Shown here piece by piece: positions 35,601 through 45,500 of a stretch of 64,000 bases of DNA. The DNA lies in assembly GCA_963669155.1 (NCBI GenBank), contig OZ022583.1, positions 4,334,609-4,398,608 of the forward strand, written 5' to 3'. A program made the position numbers and the translations under genes. The notes below the pieces were generated by a model that saw only the letters and a program-made list of their open reading frames with translations, did not search any database and was not told where the DNA came from. The DNA is from Arbacia lixula (taxonomy: Eukaryota > Echinodermata > Echinoidea > Arbacioida > Arbaciidae). Position 1 is the stretch's first letter. Every line of letters starts with the position of its first letter.

Positions 35601-38127
35601 TGAGCAGTGTTGGTTCTCTCTTGCAGAGGTGTCTTCTTGACCGACGGGGTGCCGGTTGGCGGAAGGGGTGGGGGAGGGGGTGGGATGACGGCTGGTATAG
35701 GGGGTCCCATCTTACACTCCTTCCTTTTCACACCTACATCCTCAGTAGGAGACGAATGTTGATGACGCAGTGGTTTCCTGGGGGAAGGCGTGATACTAAG
35801 GACAGACCCACTTCGGGTGTGGTTATCATCCTCTTGCTTGCTAACACCCTTCTCATTGGTTGATCCTGGGGGTGGGTATGGGGGTGGGGGTGGTGGGGGC
35901 GCAGGCGGGACTGGTCCCTTGGACCGTTTAGGTGTGACAGTTCGCGACATTGAGCATCCGCGCTTGGCTCGTTTCGCAGCTAGTCGTTTGGAGAACCGCT
36001 TGGCTGTAGGACTGGACTTGGTATCTGTATTAGTGAAAGGATTGTTATGTTAGTAGAATATGATACATTCCTTTGCAACAATACACAGTCACACCTGCCT
36101 AGAACAAACTTTCTTATCCTACTTCATACACCGATTCCTATTTGAATGATCTACCTAACTCAACAGATTGGTTCACATGCACTAGATAAATGTTTTGTCA
36201 GTGGTACTCCAATATGCACTTTCTTTATAAATCTTAACTTATTTGTGATACCTATCAAGATATCAACATCTTTGGAAGTTGAAATTACATAAAAAGAGGG
36301 TTCACTCATATTTACTTGTCCTTGAATGCCCATAAAACAACAATCTTTCTAGCCACAGGTAGAAAACTTTAGTATTTGTTGTCATCTGCTCCCTGTGGAT
36401 CAGAGCAATAAAAGGGTTATTTGCAGCAATTTTCAATTGCTAGGATCATTTGAATTGAAACCAAGTTTAAAATTTGAGCGGTGAAGTCATATCTACAGTT
36501 TTGGCAATTAAGACTTTCTTTACAACTTTATATGATTTCACTTACAATTACTGAAATCTACTTCCCTCTCTGTTACATCTATCCCTCTATGGGGTTTATA
36601 TGTACCGGTACTTTTCCTTTAAGATGGATAAATGCATAAACAGCAAACTGTACCTTGGGCATAATTAAAGACTTCACACATTTCACTCTGCAGCTCAAGT
36701 AACCGATCCGTCGTCTCATCTTCTGTGATTTCCCCTAGCATGAAGTTTGGGCCTTTCAACCTCTCCAGCACTTTGCACTAAGATCAGAAAGGGAAGATAC
36801 ACAGTGCAGGGATTAAGGATTGGGGTGAACATAACCAAAATGGGGGAAGGGGTGGGGGTGAGGAGGTCAGAAGGAGAAGCAGGGACAGAAATTTTGAGAT
36901 TTAATAAAGGTACAAAAAGTTGTAAAGGGTGGGAAGGGAGGCAACAGTGAGAGGTATCAAGCTAGAAGTTAGAATAATCTACAGTAACTGATTCAAATTT
37001 TCCATATTCAAAAGTGAACTGGAGAGAAACAGAGCATTGTCTGCAACTCAATGTGATATGAACTTTGGTACTCAGTGTGGTACGGACATCTCACAATTAA
37101 AGTAATAGAGAATGTCATAAAAATGAGACTTGAGCAAATTCATAAAGTTTACAGTTTCTTTATGAAGTGATTGTCTAAGCTGATAAAATGTTGCATATAA
37201 AACAGCAAGCAAATCACAGAAGTAGATAATTTGAGCAAACTGAGGCAAGCTGTAGTGAATTCATAATTTTTCCAAGGCCAAAAAAATGTAAATATGAAGT
37301 CGTGCGAATCGATACAACATAACTAATATAGAGAAAATGTGCCTGTCTTCCATACTTTCTTCATTCTGCAGCTTTTCCAAATAGTAAGGCATATTAAGTT
37401 TGATGTTATCGTACCTTTAGGAATGAAAAGATGCCATCATTCTCTGCCTCTTCCTGTTTCTTCCTGGCAAGAACTTTCTTGAAATCCTCGGCATTGCTGT
37501 CCATGTACGCTATAAGATTCTACATTGGTGGTGAGGGAAAAGAACGATATAACTGAACCACTGAACAAGCCATAATTCAATTTGTTCTCGTTTTCAATTA
37601 AAAAAGCAATACAAAATAAAAATGCTCATAGCAACAAGTTTGGTGAGTTATGTCATCTATCTCTACAATAAATGGACAGAGGGCAAACATTTGTATCCAG
37701 GTATTAATTTACATGCTTACAACAATTAGTACTGGATACAGTCAAAGAATCCATCAGAAAAATATCAAATTCTGTAAATCAATAGAGATTATTAGCATTT
37801 CTCCAGTTTGCCCTTTACAGTTTAAACCATATTCAACTCTAAAGAAACTTTAATACGATTTAATACAACTTTCGCAATCATGATGATGTTGTCACCTTTG
37901 CAATACATACAGCTTGCAAACATGCAAACATTTTTTAAAATCTCGTACTCTTGATAAATTTTATTTACACTCCCTGATTATGACGTTGGTCAATTGTAGG
38001 ATTACGGTACCTGCAAGGCTGCATAGGTTTCCATGGAGCCCTGAGCCTCATACTCTTGTGCACTGATCCGGCTGCAGAAGCTCTTGGTGAGAGGAGTCGC
38101 TGCATCATATTCACCAAATGTTTCCAT
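32689..38127 (-). CDS. proline-rich PRR11/MTFR-like protein, eight exons (386 aa)
   Basis: Coding exons in order: 38127-38011, 37519-37415, 36777-36654, 36024-35600, 34920-34832, 34314-34225, 32899-32689; a noncoding first exon ends at 39305. All junctions are GT/AG and in phase. The N-terminus (METFGEYDAATPLTKSFCSR) leads into an acidic helical region. A basic patch (AKRFSKRLAAKRAKRG) follows, then two polyproline tracts ([27 protein letters not shown]) and Ser/Thr-Pro-rich linkers. The C-terminal block is LKAVKFNKSPGRTPKRK, then FNQKILEKFKNVHSPG. In PRR11 and MTFR1/2 a polyproline stretch is likewise followed by LRxVxxRSPGGTP and an ALxxKF helix, and human PRR11 is 360 aa. I infer the same superfamily (cell-cycle or mitochondrial-fission regulators). 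The N-terminal half does not match what I recall of either, so the name is tentative. The exon model is firmer than the name. Confidence 0.75.
33214..33490 (+). pseudogene. transposon-type SAP-like domain fragment
   Basis: An ATG frame reads ELTLEEIKLLKEGVLKDFLQ, then breaks. A shifted frame continues MGLKAELQALVFSAVQFGYD, and a further shift gives QYAELLVLNGKQIPHSLVDL. This series resembles the SAP-like N-terminal region of multicopy YqaJ/SWIM-type proteins in marine invertebrates. Several frameshifts make it dead. It lies in the last intron of the PRR11-like gene, antisense to it. Confidence 0.5.
34491..34575. repeat. dispersed repeat C, second copy
   Basis: Inverted counterpart of 29370-29462. 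It lies in the intron between exons 34920-34832 and 34314-34225 of the minus-strand gene. Confidence 0.75.
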
Positions 38128-38401
38128 TTTGCAGAGTCTATTATTCTCCCGTTCACTGCATCAAAAATGTTCACTCCTTTAGAGTTTGAGTGATGAGAGT
38201 ACAGCCTGCCTGTCAGACGCCTGCATGCACAGTACACATGTGGATTAAGAGAAGAAATGCAACAATAAAAAAGAGGGATATATAGCTCACAAGTACTGTT
38301 GTTACAAAGGTCCTATGACCTGAAAATGCATGTTGACTTATAAATGTTCAGAGCATATAGCGTGGATAGAATAGATTGTATAAGGTCGGCAACATCGCAC
38401 G

Positions 38402-38530
38402 TACAGCGTTAGACAGGAATAACCATCTCATTCGGGGCATTCTTTAATCGAAATGACATTTTGGGGCGTTCAGAGGAGACAGATGCAATCTCAGCGGATC
38501 CATAGTTCTACACAGACTGATTTTTACAGC
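38402..38530. repeat. dispersed repeat E, inverted copy at 42707-42895
   Basis: GACAGGAATAACCATCTCAT, CGGGGCATTCTTTAAT, GGGCGTTCAGAG and AGATGCAATCTCA recur reverse-complemented in 42707-42895. One copy is in intron 1 of the PRR11-like gene and the other in intron 1 of RNF10, either side of their shared upstream region. Confidence 0.8.
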
Positions 38531-39295
38531 GTAGTTATAATCGTGTTGATTATTACAGCATAGTTATAATCGTTCTAAACGACTAAAGCATAACTCTAGG
38601 CCCAGCATCCGACATTGTTGTAATCATGCCAGGTATTATGCTTCATTCCTGATTATCGTAAGAGCGTATCAAGCACGTGTTGGTCGTAAATACAGCATTC
38701 TTAGAGCAATCTTACTGTGTCCAGATCGGTTCATCTTTCAACCGATCCTTCCCGATCTGAGAAAATTGCCAAATCATGCAAATCGTGGCGAGAGCTGCAT
38801 AGTCGGGGGCTTAGTTTAACCTTGTTAAAGTCGGTTAAGTGCATAATAATCCTTCTTGATTTTTTTAATAAACCATTTGAATTGAATTGTCCATGGCATT
38901 AATTTCAAATTGAATTGAGCTAACTTACATGGTTGACTTACTTACAATTACATACTTGTAGTCGTACGGAGGTAAAAATCATCTACCACTTCAGCACAGA
39001 CATATCCAAGTTAGGAAGACAACAAACTAGATAGACCTGGAAACTCGACTGCAGAAACAACTGTATTTTTCCAGTAGATCCGGCATGTCCGGTAATAAAG
39101 GTAATGACCAAGTACCATCATGACCACCAATCCATAATTGTCAATGGCTGGGGCTGTGGCCCGTGTCCTATATTCTGGCCTCGGCGACAAAATAAAAGTT
39201 TTAACCCAAGATCTACCAGAATTTCATCAATTGCCAAGTAATCAGTGAATTCAAAGAAGTATAATGTTAAATCCCTTCATTATGCAATTCACAAA

Positions 39296-39410
39296 TATAC
39301 TTACCACCTCAACGGGGTGTGCGATATTTTTCGTTTAGTTGTACGTTCGCTGTTCTTTGAAATGAAAGCGCCAGCTGATGACGTCACAGACACCGACCAA
39401 TATCATTGGC
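39296..39410 (-). promoter_or_regulatory. promoter and noncoding exon 1 of the PRR11-like gene
   Basis: A full CRE (TGACGTCA, 39379-39386) and two facing CCAAT boxes (39397-39401 and the inverted 39405-39409) lie upstream of a strong minus-strand donor (GGTG then GTAAGTAT) ending an exon at 39305. That exon contains no ATG, so translation starts in exon 2. Human PRR11 is known to be driven by NF-Y through CCAAT boxes, which fits. Confidence 0.55.
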
Positions 39411-39844
39411 CCATCCCATTTCGCGATCGACGGACCGGCCGTAGTCTGCATGCAGTAGGCGCAGACTCAATTCAAATACAGAACAATGAAATAGTGTATA
39501 ATAAGCAAAGTCAGTTCATCGTGGTCGGACACTCCACCGAATCAAGAACGACTAGGGATTTGATCAGGGGCGTAGACAACGGGGGGATGAGGGGGATGTA
39601 TCCCCCCCCACTTCACAAGGTGGGGGGGGGGGGGGGGGGATGGCATTTACAATCATCCCCCCCAGGTTTGGGGGAATGATATCTGCTGACTTAATAAGCC
39701 ATAATGACGATAAAAATAGTAGAAATAATAATGATAACAATTATAGTATTAATAATGATGATTATAATCGTGTTTATTGGTATTAGCCGCATTCACACGG
39801 TGAAAGCCAATTCAGACGGTAAAAAAGAAAAAAAAATTGTGGTT

Positions 39845-40600
39845 GTCTTGTGGTTTGTCCTCACTAAGCAAAATAGCATAACTTTTTATCAAAGAGGTTT
39901 TGGGCAAAACAATTTGGCAGCATTATTTCTCACCTTATTGACTAACTTCTGTGTGAAAATCACATCAATCCAAATATCCAATAAGTCATGCGTGAGTGAG
40001 CAAATTTAAGAGGCACAAATGTAACTTTTCAAAAGTCACAACTAATTAAGGGGTTTCTGTCATATTAAATTTTGATGAATTCCATTTCTGGTGCATAACG
40101 TATGCCCTGCCATTGTTTATCATGCATCTCTCGATGCACCTACACCTATCCCGACATTTAAACCATTTAACCCGTTTAAAAAATACTCCTCATTCTTGAG
40201 TTTGAAACTTTTAAAAATCCTTTATTTTTGTGAAAAAATACAACTGGATATTTTGACAAAGATGTAACATGACCTGTTATGTAAACATTGGAAGTCATTT
40301 CCGTGTCATGGTTGAGTGAATACACTTTAAAAATCGCAGAAAATAAAGAAATGCCAAAATGTAGGCCTGCTGTTAAAACGGCATAAACAATTCCCCTTGT
40401 GACTTTTGAAAAATCTACATTTTTGCCTTTAAAATTTGCCCACTCATGCATGACTGATTGGATTAATATCATTTTCACACAGAGGTTAGTCAATAAGTTA
40501 AGGAACAATCCTGCAAATTATTTTGCCCAAAACCGCTTCGATAAAAAGTTATGCTATATATTTTGCTTGGGGGGGGGGGGGGGGTACTTTTTTGTTGTGT
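39845..40600. mobile_element. ~750-bp foldback element family B
   Basis: The left arm (AAGCAAAATAGCATAACTTT, GGTTTTGGGCAAAACAATTT, TTATTGACTAACTTCTGTGT, TTTTCAAAAGTCAC) is matched by an inverted right arm ending at the poly(G) run 40569-40585. Arms are ~200-260 bp. The end motif TACCCCC-TAAGCAAAATA also occurs alone at 16530-16580. No transposase frame. Confidence 0.8.
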
Positions 40601-40733
40601 TTAGAGAACAAAAACACGTGGTGAGTCCGCTAAGCAGGAGGCCTTGTCTTCCAAGTAGCTTTTTTCAGGGGAAAATATATGTGAGTGTGTCCCTTACATA
40701 ATTCACAGCGTGAATTGATTTTCGGATTCTAGG

Positions 40734-40954
40734 ATGGCTCATAATAAGAAGTTGAAAACATCAAAGATCACTTCTTTTTCAAGCATAATGAGAAAGAAGA
40801 AAATGATGGCGAACAGCCGTCTACATCAAAATCGGATAATGTCGGAGAAAAGCCTGTTCTTACGGAAGTTCAGAAGAAAGTGCCGTTGAGGGTGGCGGAG
40901 TATCTGAGGCGAAAGATGAAAACTCGGTTTCCTTCTAAACAATATTATTGTTGA
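40734..40954 (+). pseudogene. transposon-protein N-terminal fragment with PIP-box-like start
   Basis: The frame opens MAHNKKLKTSKITSF, then needs a one-base shift to continue FKHNEKEENDGEQPSTSKSD and KVPLRVAEYLRRKMKTRF before a stop. An N-terminal KITSFF followed by an acidic Ser/Thr stretch is common in hAT/ZMYM-type transposase-derived proteins. It is short and frameshifted, hence a relic. It lies between the two head-to-head genes. Confidence 0.45.
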
Positions 40955-41395
40955 ATGATGCACAAACGGAAATATAAGATAATATTCTTACTTACACAAT
41001 TAACAAATTTCTTCACTTTGGCGCAAATTTCCGTAAATGTGGGATTCAATCATTATCAAAATTATATCTTAAGCTGTTTATTTTCATTAACCGAGTTTGC
41101 GTGCATTATTTTGCGTGCAACTGATATATTTTAGTAGAAAAAATGTTTATTTTTGTGAAAAATATCCCTTTTCCTCACAAAAGTATTGATGCAATCCAAC
41201 AGAAATGGACAAGCGAAATAAGACTCTTCATTTCTTTTGTTCTATCTGAGAAACCGTTGCTACGCAATCCTCTTGGTTATCATCAAAACACCTGAAACGC
41301 ACATGCTGAGAAGACATTTTTTTTTTTCGGCGGTGCCACTCATGGGTTCAAAGAAAGAAAGTTGTTTCATATTTTTCCATAACACATCCCTGTAA

Positions 41396-41570
41396 CAACT
41401 ATGTATTTTGGTAATACAGACTACTGTATTCCCCATCCCATCCTCTGCACTGAGCTCGCGCTTGAGAGGGGAAGAGGCCAGAGGAGCTCTGACGTCATTA
41501 AGGAGTAGTCTGTGTTACCCGACATAGTTGTTAAAAGACTGGGTTGAGTCCTTGCACCTCACAGCCTTAG
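41396..41570. mobile_element. foldback element D (copy 2)
   Basis: The arm ACAACTATGTATTTTGGTAA, running into CAGACTACT, is inverted at 41501-41533 (GAGTAGTCTGTGTTACCCGA). The right part matches the 29605-29785 element. Confidence 0.65.
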
Positions 41571-41753
41571 GTACCATGGACCTTACCACGAAGGTCATAG
41601 CTAAGTTGTGATCAGCCAACGCTACAAGGTGGATCGCTTTTCCCCACTTTCCCCTACCCTCCCCATCCCCAGACTTTTCTGCCGCCTCTGCCACTTTGAG
41701 CGTCCTTTAATATTTTGTCCTACTGTACTCCTAGGCAGGTTCGTTGTTTGTGA

Positions 41754-41963
41754 GTGCACTTTGGTATCCCACTAGTTTTAAGAATTTTAACCCTTATAAA
41801 CCTAAACCCTAGCCCTACCTAGCTAACCCTAGTCACACAAATTTCGCTGTTTATAATTCGTCCAAAAAAGTGATTCCTAACTAGGCCACCTTCTGCCGAC
41901 GACAATCAGTATTGCAGGGTTCCCATTGTGTGCATTATTATGTGGGATACCAAAGTGCCTTGT
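41754..41963. mobile_element. telomere-motif MITE family F (copy 1)
   Basis: The ends GCACTTTGGTATCCCAC and GTGGGATACCAAAGTGC are exact inverted repeats. The interior aligns, reversed, with 63147-63402 over its whole length, including CCGACGACAATC and TTCCCATTGTGTGCAT. Its telomere-like tract is short and decayed (AAACCCTAGCCCTA, CTAACCCTAG). No TSD found. Confidence 0.85.
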
Positions 41964-42354
41964 CCTTATGTCATAATGTAACCTTCGATCTGTATCATGA
42001 TATTGCATTAATGCTGTCACGACATTGGTCGCAGCAAATAGCTAGCAGGCGGGCCCTGGCGATGGCACGGACAGTGAGGCGCGCGGATCGGATCGCACGT
42101 TGATGGTGCACGGACTGGTACTGGTGCGATCTAAAGTTATTCATGCAGTTATACGCGTAGACCGACCGTACATGTAACAGTATAGTACCGTTACATCTAA
42201 ATGCGCGCGTACGCCCGTACGTACATTCTCTACGTGTGTTCTTCTACAGCCGGCGAGCGAATAGGTCGCCACTTCAACGAGGAAAGTCGGAAACGACTTT
42301 GTATTTGTGGTCTCTTGGCCATTTTGAAGCACCAACGCAGCTACCAGCTTTGAG

Positions 42355-42374
42355 CTTGTGCTTTAAAGCACAAG
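42355..42374. repeat. 20-bp perfect palindrome
   Basis: CTTGTGCTTTAAAGCACAAG is exactly self-complementary. It lies about 210 bp upstream of the RNF10 start codon, so it may be a regulatory site or a transposon scar. Confidence 0.6.
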
Positions 42375-42439
42375 TCTGAGCGAATTTTAAGATTTTTTGT
42401 GTATTTTATCCCCACTTTCCAACCTTGCACATTGTCTAC

Positions 42440-42583
42440 ATTTGACATTGTTATTTAGTTTTCACAATATGGCGCAACAGTGAAGAGCTACCATGTCTTC
42501 AGAGTCGTACAACCTCAACCAATCCTCTCTTGGAGTAGGAGCGCTTATCCGCTCAAATCTCTCTCTTTTTTGCCACTTTGTGG
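42440..42583 (+). promoter_or_regulatory. RNF10: RNF10 5' region
   Basis: A CCAAT box lies at 42519-42523, 60 bp before the start codon. An upstream ATG at 42493 opens a 52-codon frame that overlaps the RNF10 start out of frame; it would be an uORF if transcription begins above it. No TATA box is evident. Confidence 0.4.
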
Positions 42584-45500
42584 ATGGCCAAGGAAAACAA
42601 AGAAATGGAGAAGAAAGTTACGTCATCTCCAGCTCGTCTGACTTCGTGTGAGACGAAAGGGAAAGGTAACAAGACGATTAGTTTTGTATGGAAATAATCG
42701 AGCTGATCAGTGATATCTGACTGGAGTGTTGTGACCGAAAAATCAGTCTCTGTACTAGTACTAGTATTACAGATATGGACGTTGGATCCGGTGAAATTGC
42801 ATCTGGCTCCTCTGAGCTCTGAACGCCCTATGTCCAAAAATGTAATTTCAATTAAAGAATGCCCCGAATGAGACAGTTATTCCTGTCTAGACTAGTAGAG
42901 TTGTTTAGTATGATGCGAGTGAATGGTCAAATTGGCCCTTCGTCATTTCGCTGAGTGCAATGCTGAAATTTCACCAGTATTATCATGTTCTTTTGAGTGG
43001 TATGAGAAATTGGCAAAAAAAAAAAAAACTTTCTAAGAACAACAGGGGAGCCATTGTCCCAAACCCAGAAGTATGCAGGGGCTTGTTTCAAGGGAAGGGG
43101 CACATTTGTACTTGCTGTAGACCACTCACTACTGTCTTGTACTGAGACAATACTGTATTGAGCTGCTGTGACTGATTTGGGGGAAATTTGAGTATGTTGC
43201 TCTACTTTGACACTAGTTCTCTCGAATTATTTTGCAATATCCTATTAGCTATTCAATTGCCCTTGGTCCATCAAAACATGAAAGGTTTGGAAATCAAAAT
43301 AAAAAATATCAAGTTTGCCAAAGATTTTTTTTTGGAAGTTCTAACACTAGCAGTTACACTCCAGCTCAAAGGAATTGGCATAGGGAAAGGGAAGAAAAGG
43401 AAGGAGCCGCAATTTTAAACCGCTGTATATTATTTTGTCCAGTTCAGCATGAAACGTGCTTTAGCCTAAAAAGCATCATGTTTCATGTTGAACTGGATGA
43501 AATATACCACAGTTTAAAACTGCGGCTCCTTCCCTTCCCTTTCCCTTTCCCTATGCCAATTCCTTTCAGCTGTAGTGTAGGTCAACTAGCTTTAATTAAG
43601 TTCATAGATCTCTATATATCATACCCTTATTCTTGAATAAATCATGTTCTGTTATATTTGTTTTATCATCTTCTGAAATGCTAAATACATGTAAGGTTCC
43701 ATCCCAGACAATTAAGCTTCATTTTTATTAACTTCTTCTTTGACTTTCCCCTCTTCTGTCTCTGTCTTCTGGATATCCTCATACCCTAATATCACAATTA
43801 TAGAGAATGGACGTAACAATGCCAACAAGACTCAGAGGTACGCCAAAGGCAAGCGTGACCAGCCGCAGGGTCGGAGCAATCCCCCTGACCCATCCAATGG
43901 TCAGTCACGGCGACCTGTGCCACAGAAGAGTCGGGCCATGGACAAGAGGCCACGCAGCAGAGGTCTTCCTGCCAGCCGACGCGATGAGGTGAGGAAACTA
44001 GATAGCACTTTGCAAAATATAGTTAGCATGCACAGTTTGCAAACAATTGTCAGATTACAAAGTTTCATAGTATCCTTTACTACAAATGTAGACATTGTCA
44101 CCCCAAGTTCTCCAGGTGGCTCCCAGAAAATAAATTCTTCTTTATCAATGGTCTTTTGTTATGCGAACAAAATTTCAAAGGATCCCTGTTAGATTTTGTC
44201 CATGTTCATAGTAAATCTGTTGGTGACAGCCCACAGCAGAAGTTAGGATCATGATCATAAATAAAGGTCCCAATATCCTCAAAAGAAGAAAGTAATCACA
44301 CTTTACATCAAGTGAAATCCTTGAATTATTTGCTTTTTGGTGACAGGTGACAGTGGACCAGAGAGCTGAATTTGGTTCAGCTCTGCCGCATGGCCCGAAG
44401 AAAATCAACCTGAACCACCTCATCAACTTCACCCTTTCCCCGAGGGACTCTGATGATGCTCGGGGTGCGGGCAACTGGCGTGGTCGGAGCAGATGGGGGC
44501 GCCATCCGCGCTTCAACAAGGAGCAGTTCCTTCAGGCCAAGTAAGTATGGTGCTCTCTAGGCTCTACCATGGAAAGGCAGTTTGTATGTTAGGCACACTG
44601 AGTTGAACAGTATCATAAGCATGGTAGCAGAGAAAACACTGATGCACTACACATTTCTAGGAAAAGTGAAGGGCCGCATATTGCATTCAGTGTCCAGTAT
44701 ACAAATGATGCACAGGTTTGAGTGGGTCTGTAGGAATTGTGTACACAAGGTACCTCTGAATTGCCTGAACCCACGAGGTACCCCATGTACACAATTCAGA
44801 TTATGATGGTCCAATTTTGACAAGTTATATATCATTTTAAAGCTTTAAAACTTACTCTTTAAGACTGTCAAAAAGTAAAAATTCATTTTGCGTGACTTTT
44901 TGTGGGTTTTGAGCTGGGCAGCCACATTTGTAAGAAGATTGCTCACGATCACCCTTTTAAAGGTTTTTTGTCTTTCCAGTACAGTACCGTAGATACCCTT
45001 TAAATGGAGAAAAGGATTGTTCGATACTTTGGGTGAATTTGGATATACTGACAGCGTCTGAATCGTCCAAAATTTGTTTAAATTCTTCACCTAACTTTAT
45101 TGAGATTCGTGGGTGCCGCCATTAGTGTAAACTACATCGTTATCGATAATATTAATTCTCAATATTGCGATATTGTGTTGATGTTGCGTGCTGCCAGTAA
45201 AAAAGAATTGTACGGTAATTAACCATTAGATTGCAGAGAATGTGATACCCATTCTATAATATAGTATAAATTACATTTTTTCATGTGATACGGTAGCTAT
45301 AACTTTACTTTACTCCAAATTAATAATTATACAAAACATGTCTTGAATTCAAAGAAAGCCTGTTAATTGCAAATGCTTGCAATGTAATAAAGATTGTAAA
45401 TCTTGCTCATCCTTCTTTGAATACAAATATGATAAGGAATATTCAATTTGCATCACTCACATAGCAAATATATGATACATACTATCTCGTTCTGTCCTCA

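Noticed and set aside
43740..44192. 150-codon frame beginning [11 protein letters not shown] as the RNF10 start
   Set aside because: Its first 20 codons are intronic and it runs past the GTGAGG donor at 43989. An exon at 42584-42665 joins in phase at the 43804 acceptor.
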